From NCBI GenBank assembly GCA_002682825.1, contig NOKP01000052.1:98561-162560 (forward strand): a stretch of DNA of 64,000 nt, given 5' to 3'. The notes beneath the pieces are model-generated. The model searched no databases. It was not told where the DNA came from and was given only the letters and a program-made list of their open reading frames with translations. How positions within the stretch are numbered: position 1 is the first letter of the stretch; each line of letters opens with the position of its first letter. A program made the position numbers and the translations under genes. The DNA is from Neonectria sp. B-13 (Eukaryota > Ascomycota > Sordariomycetes > Hypocreales > Nectriaceae). Shown one piece after another: positions 1-11,829 of this stretch.

Positions 1-1738
1 AACGATCTTTCATTCCCATCCTAAGAAGTGGAAGAACCCGAGTCTTTACGTGTTATTCCCCTGTCTCCAAAAGTCAATAGCGTTCAGTTGATATGGAGTC
101 AAAACCGCGGGGAAACATCTCTAATGGGCAGTTCGTCCGGTTTTTCGCATGGATCCAGCCGGGGAAACAGAAACAGGCCTGAAACGGGTCCAGCCACGGG
201 AAAGCTTTTCGAGCGCCACTCGACAGCCCATATGGAGCCACCGGAGAGATCGCAAATGAAGGATCGCTGCCCCACGGTTTTTCCATCCGTTTAAACTTGG
301 CCTTGGCAGTTCGGAAACGCGACCGAGCATTCTATCCCACGCGCGAAAGGGCCGCCTCGACAGGCATGATCCGACGCCCGATACGGTGGTGAGCCGATAT
401 TTCCGGCCCATCGGGCTCCTGAAAGAGGACTACGGCGTATCTGGTGACTATATCTGGCGACTGCTGCCATTCTAGTTTGGGTCGCCTCCGGAATTGTTCT
501 CCTTTGGTCGCCACGCATTGAAATTGAATATTCGGTATTCATGCGGACTGCTGCCCAGACCCGAAGCTTCGGGAAATGATACGACTTCGTACGGCCCGCC
601 CTTTGGATATTGTCTGGGGATTTGCTTATGATTGTATGTCCTTCGGTTAGAAATTCGAGTAACTGATTGGAAGTCTGAGCGCATGGGATGCTTTGAGAGC
701 TAAAGGCTCCGGAGGATTTATGGATAGACTCAGAAAGGAAAATTTGTGAGAGTAGCCGTAGTTGTCAATCAATGCGATGAAGGTTTTATTGATCTCGAAA
801 AGTCCGGCTGTGCTAGCTGAATGAAATCAAGTTTTCATTTTCCAAGACGCTGACTATTCTTTACTCCCTTACGGCCCCCTGTCGGCTCTATTGCTTGAAT
901 CATCGCATCCCTAACCACCCATAAACTCTAACCCGTCACACCTGCTCATTCGTCTGTCTTGTAACTTGTGCAGCAACAGGCCAGTTCTGTTCTGTCCTTA
1001 TGTCGAACTTCCTAATCCAGCTGCGGTTGCGAACGACACCTACACGAAGGGCAGTACATCACACACCATTGTGATGTCCCAAAATTGCCGTCGGAGCAGA
1101 TGTACGCCGCTTGATGCTGTGGGCGTTGACATATGTCGATGTCGTGTTTGCCTTCCGCGAGCCCAGTTGTGACCACATCTATCTTGTTGGCAGGCGGCGA
1201 CGGGCAAGAAGAGTCTCCATATTCTCGCGGTCGCACTACTGGATTGTATTTCTGCTGCGAAAGGCACCCGTTGACTGTGCAGACGCGGCATCCCAGCTGC
1301 GGCCCATGTTGAAGACTATTCAAGCTCTTGTGAGCTCTCACCAGTGAGGGAAGACTTGATGACGTCGGAGGTTGTCGTTTTAACAGGTCATGTCGAACCC
1401 GAACACGTTGTCTTCGGTTATGCCGTTCGATAGTGGCCCTCGCTGGAAAGAATGATGTCGTTGCCGTCTGAATCCTCTTCGAAGGGGTGTCAACAGGTCC
1501 ATCCTGATCTCGCCGAACACCTCCCTCAGGACCTTTATGTGAAGGCCGATTGGATTTATCAACCACTCCTCCAGGGGTATCCAGTCATGACTCCGAGTAG
1601 ACAATTGCGCTACCATGGTGGGCAAGTGCTTAATGCGACATGGATACATTTATTAATATAGAACTCTTCAAGTCCGCCGGAGGCATTCGTTTGACAGCGG
1701 GATTCGATCCGTTTGATTTGCCATTGGTGGCGGAAGAT
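1..1738. other. Intergenic, no supported gene
   Basis: Only short open frames without a recognisable domain or clean splice signals are visible. A minus-strand frame near 1380-1649 contains a short F-box-protein-like stretch (HDWIPLEEWL) and may be a decayed 3' part of the F-box gene that follows, but I could not join it with a consistent splice phase. Confidence 0.4.
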
Positions 1739-2689
1739 CTACTTTCCCAGTGTGAGGAATTTTAGATGAGGGAAGTTTGGATCGAGACCCTTCCCTGATC
1801 GGAAGGCCTGGAAGTCCATCATTGGGTGCCACCCGAAGACATCCCGAGCGCATATGGTTAGAATCGTGAGCAAACCGTCAAACATGTCGTAGTTCTCACG
1901 AAGACAGATTGCGTCCTCTGACTGAGTCCCCGCCTCGTTGTGTCGCTCGACTTTCCCGGGTGTAATGTGTATTTTCAGGTCCCTCAGGCTACTTGTTGAA
2001 AGTGCCTTGGTGAACATTTCCGACTCTCCGAAGTGCTTGTTGTGGTCGTCAAACAGGTTGGAGATAGTCAATTCCCTGACGGGAATAGGTCCTAAATCTG
2101 CGGCCCCGAGGGGCGCCGTCTCATAGTCCGGTTCGAAGTCGTACGGCAGCCAATCTTCATCCATTTTTAGTTGTCCTTCGGTCGACCAGGTTCCAGCCAG
2201 ACAGTGGAAGACGGTATCAAGCACTCTGTATCTGAAGCCGTCCATCTCTACACTCATATTGTAGATGTTCCTGGGGTCAACGTAGTCGTGTTTGGAGTAC
2301 CCACCGAAGTGCAGATGTAGACTCCTCATGTTGTGGAAACATCGTATCAGTGGCAGGACATTCAAGAAGTCAGTCGGGCGGTCCGAACCGCAGCGATCCC
2401 GAGACGCCCAATAGCCGACACTGTGCCCGCGCCAGGAATCGCAAGTGACTTCTCGCACGAGGGGACGCAACTTCTCCGACTGCGCGATCCAGACGAAATG
2501 TTGGTGGTCGTAACAGCCCTGCCGCGCTCCCAGGTTCACGTGTCGAAATGCCCAAGCCGTGGCGATGTCGCCGAGCCGGTGGTTGACGAGTCGGAGGCAG
2601 AGGAGCGGCGGCGTAGGTAGCACAGAGAAGATTTGGTCGATGATTTCTGTAGGCAGGCTCGCCAAACTAGTTGGAGTTGTCGCGTTCAT
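1739..2689 (-). CDS. F-box domain protein
   Basis: The ATG at 2689 opens a protein of 316 residues. Its N-terminus (SLASLPTEIIDQIFSVLPTP, then LRLVNHRLGDIA) is a classic fungal F-box, the segment that binds Skp1 in SCF ubiquitin ligases. The rest has no repeats I recognise and resembles the variable substrate-side region of ascomycete F-box proteins, with a segment on paired acidic and aromatic residues in the middle. The frame ends in LKFLTLGK followed by TAG. Related fungal proteins usually continue past such a leucine-rich phrase, and the stop overlaps a donor-like GTAGAT, so the real C-terminus may lie in a further exon or may have been lost. The substrate is unknown. The frame is open upstream of the ATG to about 2785 but without another ATG. 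Confidence 0.7.
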   Translation of the reverse strand: MNATTPTSLASLPTEIIDQIFSVLPTPPLLCLRLVNHRLGDIATAWAFRHVNLGARQGCYDHQHFVWIAQSEKLRPLVREVTCDSWRGHSVGYWASRDRCGSDRPTDFLNVLPLIRCFHNMRSLHLHFGGYSKHDYVDPRNIYNMSVEMDGFRYRVLDTVFHCLAGTWSTEGQLKMDEDWLPYDFEPDYETAPLGAADLGPIPVRELTISNLFDDHNKHFGESEMFTKALSTSSLRDLKIHITPGKVERHNEAGTQSEDAICLRENYDMFDGLLTILTICARDVFGWHPMMDFQAFRSGKGLDPNFPHLKFLTLGK

Positions 2690-4027
2690 TGTGAGGCGTT
2701 GCTGTTGATGTTGCAGGAAAATTAGCAAAATGGCTGAGCGTGTGCCGGGATGGGATCGCTCTTTTATGTGAGCGGAAACCCTCAAGGTGATTGATGAAAA
2801 CGGAAATGGAGTGCACGGTTGGAAGTTAATCAGCGAACCGCAAAGTATAGTGTATCACAGACAGGGACGCTCAAAACGGCCCGTTGGACTACTTGACGAC
2901 GCGTTAGGAAGTGATAAGAGACAAATTGAGTTAGTATGAGACCTTCCTAGTTCATTCAATTTGCGCCCACTAATCCTCAAGAAATATGGCCGATTGCACG
3001 AAGTCGACACAGATTCAAGCCCTCTCAGCCCCTTCGGCTCGGTCTGTCCATCCCCCATAAGGTTGACTGCACATTCCCAAGCCCCTAAAGAACTTAAATC
3101 GGCCCAAGAAATCTATGAACGCTATTTATCAAGGTGTTACCATCCAAAGTATGCTGTGGTTCTGCCCTGGCCATCATTGGAGTCGTTACCCTCGACTGGG
3201 CAATGTCATAATCCATCTCCGAAGTAATTGGCACAATTTCTAAATGGAATATTCGAATGACATAAAACGAGATATTAAATGAGATTGTTCTCGGTTTCTC
3301 GTTCATACTTGGGAGACTTTTTTGTCTCCGAGACTACTTTGCTGTTGGCATTTGAGACATGGCTAAGAGATTGAGGCCAGGTGCGGCACACCCAGAAGCG
3401 TTTCCAAGGGGCCGAAGCCGTTTGCATCTCTTGAAATTAGTGACGAATCTCAGCAAGGAAATCCACCTGCTAAGATGCACTGAATCTCCAAGCTGGAGCC
3501 TAAGCTCTTCGAGGGCTTAGGCGCCTGCGAAATGTCAATAGTCTTACTCTCCATGCCCTTGCACTCCTGGTTGATCAAGGCATTTGGCTTGTCTTGTCGA
3601 AATGACATATTGTGTGTAAATGTTCAAGTGAGGAGTAAAAATCGGATTTCTGCGACCATTCCTCGGTAAATTCACTCTCAGCTGAAAGGCGTGGTTGTGT
3701 CATCGAGTGTGTCAATTCCCAGCTGCCTCCTCCATCTCTCGACACACGCTTTCAATCGCCATAACATTTCTTCCTCGCCCAGACTTGCTGAAGTCGTCGA
3801 TTTTGGCTACGGCGGTTCAGAAGTCGTGCACAAACCCAACCGTCTAATGGGTGCCACTGTATGTTTCTAAACTCTGGTGTTCGGTATGTTTGCCCTTTTC
3901 TAGGAGACTTAAGTCATCGACGAAAATCATAGTTTCGAGAATGAAGATTCTACGTGAACCACTTTATCATCTGGACAGTCCAAGCTTGGTGAAACCCAAC
4001 CTCTATGTCCTCTAATCAATATTCCGT
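2690..4027. other. Intergenic, no supported gene
   Basis: This gap lies between the F-box gene start and the 3' end of the GNAT gene. It has short spurious frames only, with no domain, tRNA or clear repeat. Confidence 0.4.
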
Positions 4028-5189
4028 TCATTTGTTTGCATTTATGTCCCCCAATACCGTCTCTTGGACATTCAAGAGAACCCTAAAGTAACTTTAAGTT
4101 GACATTTCATCTCAGAGAATGGGTGTTCAGACTCACCACGACAATGTCCAATATGGTTTCCCATTCAACCGCATGCACATTCCACGGCTGCCTTGGTTGG
4201 ATGGCCAGACATCAGCGGAGCACCACCCATCGTCTCCGTACTCGGATGTCCTCTCCCGGAACAGCTTCGCAGCCAGCGTCTTGGCCAGGCCTTGTCGTCG
4301 GTATCCTTCCTAGAAGCACAATCTTAGCACCTATGCTTTTATTTCATGTTAATAGAGTTGCAACGAACCTCGCAATGAAGACTTGCCAACGATCCGTCTG
4401 GGCCTGTCTTGGTGTAAGTAACTTGCAACGATTTTCTCTCGTCTAGAACCTACCCAGAAATGCCCAAGAAATTGGTGTCCCATCTTCAAGTTTGAGAGTC
4501 AGACTCGGCATCAGAGACAGCCATTCTCTGCAGCAGAGTACCAATCAGTCGGCTTTTCATTTTGTAATGCTCTGGGGAGATGCTCACGCCGTCCGTGGAA
4601 TATCTGAGCGCGAGACGGCAAGCTTGCAGTCCGCCAAGGTAGCCGTGGCCCAATGCAGTCCTTCTGGCAGCGGCGATCCGTTGTCAGGTATGTCTTCGAT
4701 CTTGAAGAGCCACTTGTCGTACAGTCCCGTTGGTCTCCTGGTGATTCGGCCCGTTCTCTCCAAGATGTTGCGTACACTTGTGTGGAGAGTCCCGATAAGC
4801 ACAGAACCAGGATGCGCTAGTTCGCGACCGTGTTCCTTGGCAACGCGGATTATCTCGTCCACAAGGGCCCTGAGCTGCTGTTCATAAAACCTGTCATCGT
4901 CGGCGCCTATCTGCTTCTGGTCCTCTAGTGTGGAGTACAGCCACATTTGCGTGTTGTGGTCACTGCCTACATCAACATAACACACAGCGAATCGTTTCGG
5001 TTGAGGAAGTCCATCGGAAACCTCGCCAGTGTCAGAAACAAACACGATTCTCGATGTCGGGGTTATCCCGTGACTGTACTTTGTATACTGTAGTCGTCTT
5101 AGGAGCGGCAGTGAGAACGGTAGGTGGCCCGTGAGTAGTTGTAACAACCCATCCGGACAGGTACGGTAGGTAAAGACGTTACTCGACAT
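4028..5189 (-). CDS. GNAT-family N-acetyltransferase, five exons
   Basis: I read five exons: 4588-5189, 4454-4527, 4369-4403, 4137-4310 and 4028-4082, all in phase with GT/AG ends. The first donor is GTGAGC and its acceptor CTGCAG. Spliced, the frame gives an N-terminal fungal acyltransferase region of about 200 residues, then LEDGTPISWAFLGPDGSLAS and the acetyl-CoA pyrophosphate loop YRRQGLAKTLAAKLF, which is the GNAT motif A (R/QxxGxG/A). After it comes a typical SNQGSRGMCMRLN segment. This fits a cytosolic or nuclear fungal GNAT whose acceptor substrate cannot be told. The last intron (donor GTGAGT at 4136, acceptor TTTAG) is optional: if it is retained, the protein stops at 4133 after TLSW. 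The catalytic fold is encoded by three small exons, so single-frame reading shows only a truncated 201-residue protein. Confidence 0.75.
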
Positions 5190-8100
5190 GTTAAGCTCTT
5201 TTTCCGAGGAGATGTTAAGTTGAAGATGAAATTTTGCGGTGACGGAGTTGACACAATTGACTCATCATTCTATCGGAGTTTAGGAATCGGCCGGTTGCAA
5301 GGGACCAGGGCTAAATCTCGGATATCATTCTGTGACGCATCGCCATAAGTGGAGAGGATAACGTATTTGGCCGGTGTGTCGTGGAGCAATCCGGGCTCTG
5401 GGGTTTCTGGTCGTTTATTTTCTTAGAAGACTTGAGCTTCCTTTGTTCTGGACAGCATAACATTCGGGTGGTAGCGTGTTCAAAAAAAAATTCAATCATC
5501 TTTACATCAAAACAACTGACCATTTGCCTCGAGTGTCTCCGCCTTGTACTTCCACATAAGAATTGCACTTGGCAGCAAGACGTCAACGTCCTATAAATTA
5601 AATCATAATCTACGAACACATTACCTAGGGTAGACTAAGTCCAATGTTTGTTCTCAAGAGTGGTGATTGTAGACACTCTTACATAATTGGCATTCATTCG
5701 TTTGTGGTAGGTAAAAAGAAATGTACTAAACACCCCGAGGTTTACGCTTACGAATACTGCTTGAACAGTACTTGGCTATAGGAATGCGACGCCTTGTAAA
5801 GTATCGTTAGCAAAACCCATAGTAAGATTCTTTGTCAAAGCGCAACTATTTCGTACTACTCTTGATAAGTTTCGTCGAGTCGCTGTCTTTCAGTGGACCT
5901 ACTACGACGAATGGTGACATATTTATTCTTTCGGCTGGCGAGTCATGATGGCGCCCACCCTGATGTGGATGTGACTTTCTAAGTTAGGACGGGTATAAAA
6001 CGGTAGTCTAGTTAAGCGTAGGCAATAAAGTTAATTTGTGGCAGTCTTATGGTTTAGTGATTTACACCTTTTATGTTCTAAACCTTAGGTCTAAGTTTGA
6101 CATGTATTCTCGTGATGTATCAACCTTGTCATTGAGGGGATGGTTGTTCGGGCCTTTGGACCATTGATGATGCGCCGCAACTTTTACAAGTCTAACCTCA
6201 CAGCAGTTAAGAAAATAGCTTGGACCCATCTTTATTATTGTCTCTCTAAACCACGATGCAATTCAAGAGAAAGGTTCAGTTTAGACCAACGATACATATG
6301 CTCTGACCCAAAACACAATGCTTCCATTTGCAAAGCGAACCTACCCTGGACACCCATTAAATACAATATACAGAATCCACTGGTGTTAACGCCAATGTAG
6401 ACCCCAGGAAAGATTGCGTCCGCGCCCGTCGCAATCTCGACCCACCGGCCTACTTTTCAAGATGAACTTGACGACGGCTCGCGCACACGCGCGCAATACG
6501 CGCGGCAAGTCCGTGCTTTCTAGCGGCGAACTCCCCGAGCCGCGTCATCTCCCCGAGGAGGAGCGCAACGCGGCAACTGAACTGTCGGGTTCTTTGCGTC
6601 GCAAACTGTTGCAAGGGATTCCAAGGCAGGGACCGGTACGATCTTGCACGATTCACATGCGTGCTGAAGCTAGGGAAGAGTGGATGCGTTCGTCGGCATT
6701 GTCTGAGTACCGGTACCGTGAGTGTGGTTTCGGTCGGCCGTCGATGAACCTGGATCAATGGCGTGTTCTGGATAGATTTTCTAGGCCCATCAATTACTCG
6801 CTATCACTGCTGAATGCAATGGCTCGTCCATGTCTCCGAAATACAGCTAGGCGCAGGCCGCTGGCAGGCATCTCTTGTTGGTGATCCATTCCCCCGCGTT
6901 CAACTCCCCGACGAAGATTCAAGCTCCCCATGAACTCCCCGAAACCACCCAAATTCACTCGTGCATTGATGCACGGCCCGATCCGATTAATTGGACCCCT
7001 GAAAAATCCAACACGGCTTTTTAATGCATTTCTAGCCGCATCGCGCCTATCTTTTGACGACATCTGGTGTTGAGCGTTCCCGTCAACACCACGCATGACC
7101 CGCGCAGCACCGAAAAAGGGCATCGAAAACACACATCGCCTCGATTGAATGAGTGGGTCACTGGTAAGCTTAACTGAAAGCCAAAATATGAGCATAAATT
7201 TCGAAGAGCGGTCTACAGGGTCTCATGTGTAGGGGACGCGACGGGGTGTCCATTCCTGGTCCCATCTGGGTCTTCCTGGATGCCCAGGCCTTTCGGGATA
7301 TCGGCACCCAAAGTGTCAGCCACCAGACGCAGCGGCAGATCTAGATCGACGGTATAACTGCACCACGTCAACCTGATTGTTGCTCGTGAGGCTGTCATCA
7401 TTATCATGGCTGTAGTCGCCATCGTCTAGACCGACATTGCTTTGCCTCACGCAATTCCAGCAGTGAATTCAAGGAAGTACCTCCGAGCCAGGACCAGGCT
7501 CTCGACCACTTAGCACCGCCTCCCTGCAATGAATCGAGCCAATGGGGGGAGCGGGAAAGCAAGTCCTCGCCGTGAACTGCTTGCGACCCAATAGCCCTGG
7601 GAACTAGGCATGCGACCATGGGGGTAAGGTTCTCAGGAGCGTCGGTGGTGGATCGCATTACCGAGAATGAGGATGGGGGCCGCCCATCACGAAGGCAATA
7701 ATTCAGCCTTCAAACCAAACTGTCGTTGACGATGACCTCGCGGCTGGGATATGTGCCGGAAGCCGAGAAGGGTGTGTTGCCAAGCGATCGAAGCGTGACA
7801 GTAGGACGCCACGAAGAGCCTCTTGGTTCAGCCAAGACGGAAAGACGTGCTTGCTGCGGGTGACGGCTCGGTCATTACCGCCTCCCCGGTACTGTAGAAA
7901 CGGGTGGTCGCATGCCTGAAGCCGGGATGGCACCCCCTTTGTTGGTTCGGCAGGCACAAGTACCAGTACTTGACGCTGAAGGATGGGGATTAACTGGGAT
8001 TGGCGCCGGGAGCCTAGACCCAAACTGCCGCCATGCAGCCTCCCCCAGGACGACTCTGTGACTAAATCTCTCGGTGATGGAGGGGTGAGCCTGGGCAGAT

Positions 8101-11100
8101 CTGCATGCGCCTTGGCATGCTTTCCGCACACTCCCTTCCAGCAGCCCAAGAAACTAGCAGGAGTATTCGCGGACGCTAGACCAAGACTTGGCGAGGCAGG
8201 CTGTTGCGTGGTGTCACAAAGCATTTGCATCGCGAACTAAGACAGCTGAAGGGGCGTAAAATGCTATAGCAGATTTGCCAATATAGCATCAAGTCTCGCC
8301 ATCGGAGGATCGTCATTGGGACTCACACAGGCCAATGAGTGTCATTCAGAGCGTCATGTGTACTGTAGGAACCAACAGACACGAAGCAAATGTCCACTCG
8401 GATCGAGATGTTATCAGGCCGGGCAGCTGTGGAGCTTTGACGACGGCCTCAATGGATGAAGTCTGGCCCGGAGGCGAGGCAATCTCTCGAAGCGTGGGGC
8501 CACGAGGAGGGCGAGGCCTTGCGATCACTTAATCTCTCAAAGCCAAGCTGGAACATCGGACGAGCGCCGACGGTCCGAAGCAGGGGAGGCCCCCCGAGCC
8601 CCATCTGCGATGCAGGAGGATGCAAAGGGAGACGGCAAGCGAGGATACTCCCCGCTGGCAGCCTGCGCCAGCTCAGCACGAGCAAGGATGACACGAGCGG
8701 CTCCATGACGTGCCCCGGGGCTGACGGGGCGTCTGCTCCTCATGAAGTAGCAGCTTCTATTTCGATTTCGTAACTAGAAGACGGGGAAACCGCCGACGTT
8801 CCAAACGAGGAGGGCGAGGGCCCGTGATGATGATGAATCGGATGACCCGGCGCTTGGCAATGATTGCGTTTCGGCGTGATTGGGACGAGTTTTCAAGATC
8901 AAAGGCGTAGCATATGCACGGTGAAGTCAAGGGGTCGAGAAAAGGCGCGCTAGAAATAGAGCAATATATCAGGGTCTATTGCGTGAGAGCAGGCTGTATG
9001 AGACGGGGCCATAGCAGAGCCATGCCAGGGCGCCCACGGGAAGGTCTAGGCCATTGGGCACTTCAGCCATTCCATTAGGACGAAAACGTGTCAGGCCGAG
9101 ATGCAAAAAAGGAAAAGCTAGTATGAAGTCACAGTCTCGTGAGCCGCGATTTTGGATGAATGCAGGGACAGACCTGATTCACTGAAGCAGGATCTGCAGC
9201 ATTAGCATGGCTTCCCGAGGCGACGGCTCGCCCAGGGTGAGTCTAGACTCTTGCAGCGTGCTCTCTCTGGGAAGACACGTTAGAGACAGTTTGATGATGG
9301 CCACCCGGAAGGCGTTAGAGGGACGGATGGTACGGTAGATTTGGGGGTTCGTTGCATCCGATGCTGCGATGCCCTAGTGTGTCTGTCCTGGCTCCGGTGG
9401 AGCGGCAACCTAACAGAGATGGGGACAGTGACAGGCCGGTAGAGCATATACACACATCATGCATCGGAACCACGTCTTACCGGCCATCAACACATGTGCA
9501 TGGCGAGATTCTCCACGCAGCATCCACCCGCCATGGCCGGTTGGGCGCGACGAGCCGGTTGGTACGCACACACGGGGTAGGTACTTAGAGGTACACGGGG
9601 AGAAGGCGTGGGAAGACGTGGGAAGGCAGGGCGAGATTCGCAGGGATGGATGAGTTTCGGCAGCGTTGTGAGTGGTCGTGAGTGGTTGCGACTGGTGATG
9701 ACAGTGACGAAGTGGTAAGGAAAGGCTATGAGAGTAGCAGAGGAGAGCGGTGGTCCCGGGGGACGGTGGGGCCGGCGCACAACGCACATGGATACCTTGC
9801 CTCTCGATGCATACCGTGGTGTCCGAAGGCGAAGGCTAATCGACTAACCGAAACGAAGCCAATAGAGGAGAGACAAAGGAAATCCGAGGAGATAGATGTT
9901 TGTGAAGTACCTAGCGTGGACCTTGTCTAGCGTAGACGGCTGCCGTTACGGGAGTAGGGTGGGGATGATGACATTTGAGGTAAAATGGTGATTGTCTGGT
10001 GCTGAATCTGGATCAGAAAGTTTTGCTCCCTCTGGATGATTTGTTCGTACAGGGCAGGAAACACAACAAAAGTGATGCCCAGTTCCCCACTCCAGCCAAG
10101 GAAGCAGTCTGGAAATTCTGGAAATTCTGTAGTGGCCACAATAATCTCAGGTACCATGACTCCCGTGGAGTCAATTGTGTCATAACAGTGGGAGGGAGGG
10201 AGGGGCATTGCTCCCTCTCAGCTCTTTCTCAGCATCACCACTGTCGTAAGGATTACACATGCCCCCAGATCAAAACATCTCCCCGTCTGCTCAATGCCCA
10301 ATGGCGAATGCTGCGTGCACAAGAGGTCAATCATAGCTTCCTCCACCAGACCGAAACGGGCATGGGCCAGCCCAAGCGTCCCTGTAGAGCCCGCTTTTGA
10401 TGGACGCATCTCCCCACGATTGGCCCCGGAGGCGATTGCGCCATCATCGTCAACTTCGTCGTGCGTGCTATTACAGAATTCCTCCAAACAGGACTGTCGA
10501 TTTTTTTATAATTTTTTTTACGCGATGCGACGCTTTCTGAGCTCATTTTGGGGCGCCTGACGGACGGCCAGACCGTCTAGCGACGCCTCACTCGACAGCG
10601 TGTGCGTCTATCTTGTTTTCTTTCCTTTGCCTCGTTACGCCCGGAATTAGTCCGTCCCACCGTCCGTTGCACAAACCGTTGATCGCCGCCATGCTCCGTT
10701 ACGGTTCAGCCGCGCGCCGCGCCCTGGGGGACAGACAAAGTCCCATCTTAGTCTGCTTGCTCCACAGAAAGCCCCAGCAGAGACGCAAGCCTGTGGGCTT
10801 CCTGTGGGCTTCCGGCGGAGTCTCTACGGCCTGAAAAGATGGCATGCTGTATCCTAGCCAGCACGCAATCGGAGCCAGAGATGGCTTTGACGACGCCCCG
10901 CTGCAGTCCAGGGTCAGCTCCCCCACGCCCACGCAACTCCCCGCTCATGCTCGTCCATGGTGGGAATCATTACGCTCCTCTGCTTGCTCCCCTGCTCGCT
11001 CCCCTGCTCCCATGTCCCGTGTGCCGCCCTGCGCGACGGACCGACGAAAGAATACATGGACGGTACGCGCGGGCCCTGGGAAGGCTTCGGGGAGTACTGG

Positions 11101-11829
11101 TACTTGGTGGACGCTCGCTGGATGCTCTTGGCCACCCACCCTGCTGCTCCCGACGCCCCGGTGTGGCCTGGGTGCGTTCCTCGTTCCTCGATCCCCAGTC
11201 ATCACATCCACCAGCCGAGACCCTGGGCTTTGCGCAATGGAAGTCGCTCCCTCTTGGTCTGGGCTGCCGGTGACGAGAGTATGGCATGGCATGGTGTTGA
11301 GGTGTCTGCGTAGGCTTGCTCCACCAGCTTCGGCCAGCCCAGATTCGACCGACTCGACTCCATCTGGCGCGGCCTGTCCATCTCCCATCTGGATCGCCAC
11401 ACACACTCGAGACAGAAACTTAATTAATACCCCGTCCTCGCCGCTCTTCTCGACCTCTTCTTTTGCTGTCCCAGAGTCCTCTCCCATCCTCGACCGCAAC
11501 CACCCAGCTCCAGTCGGCTCAACCACCCAGAGGTTCGCAGTCACCACGCTCGCACGCCTGACCCTCCCCGGCCTACATCCGACCGCTTTCTCCTGCAGGC
11601 GCGTCATACTCCGCCCGCTATCCAAGTCTCCGCTCCCTTCTGCATCTTGGCGACAGCTTGTCCCATCTTGGCAACGACCCTAGGGTGTGCTACTCCCCGA
11701 CCGACCGAGCGATAGTCCGACGTGCACTTGCGCCCGGCACACTTCAGTCTTAAAGGACCCCATTGTCCCATTTTTCTCTCTTGAGCCATCCATTCTACTC
11801 TTTGTTCTTGTTCTCTGCACTCGATCATA
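5190..11829. other. Long region without a supported gene, upstream of the sulfate permease
   Basis: This 6.6 kb stretch has no recognisable coding region. The first part (5.2-6.4 kb) is AT-richer; from about 6.4 kb it becomes GC-richer and holds many overlapping frames on both strands with biased composition but no domain. Around 10976-11010 there is a short direct repeat of the phrase gctcccct. From about 11.4 to 11.8 kb the plus strand is strongly C/T-rich, as in promoters and leaders of well-expressed fungal genes. Non-coding transcripts or a long leader are possible but not shown. Confidence 0.4.
11760..11829 (+). promoter_or_regulatory. CT-rich leader of the sulfate permease gene
   Basis: A pyrimidine-rich tract (ttttctctcttgagcc and onward) runs up to the permease ATG at 11830. 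Such CT-rich stretches sit around the transcription start of strongly expressed genes in filamentous fungi. I found no TATA box or perfect CYS3 palindrome in the 300 bases before the ATG. Confidence 0.4.

Noticed and set aside
1692..1712. Minus-strand GATCGAATC resembling a Pol III B box
   Set aside because: There is no A box at tRNA distance and no stems pair.
6414..6884. Plus-strand frame of 156 codons
   Set aside because: It has a non-ATG start, no domain, and no neighbouring exon that extends it.
7703..8230. Minus-strand frame of 175 codons
   Set aside because: The start is not ATG, and the composition is unlike protein; no domain or splice signal.
10844..11683. Plus-strand frame of 279 codons before the permease
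   Set aside because: It starts at a non-ATG codon, is rich in Pro/Ser/Arg from C/T-rich DNA, and overlaps frames on both strands.
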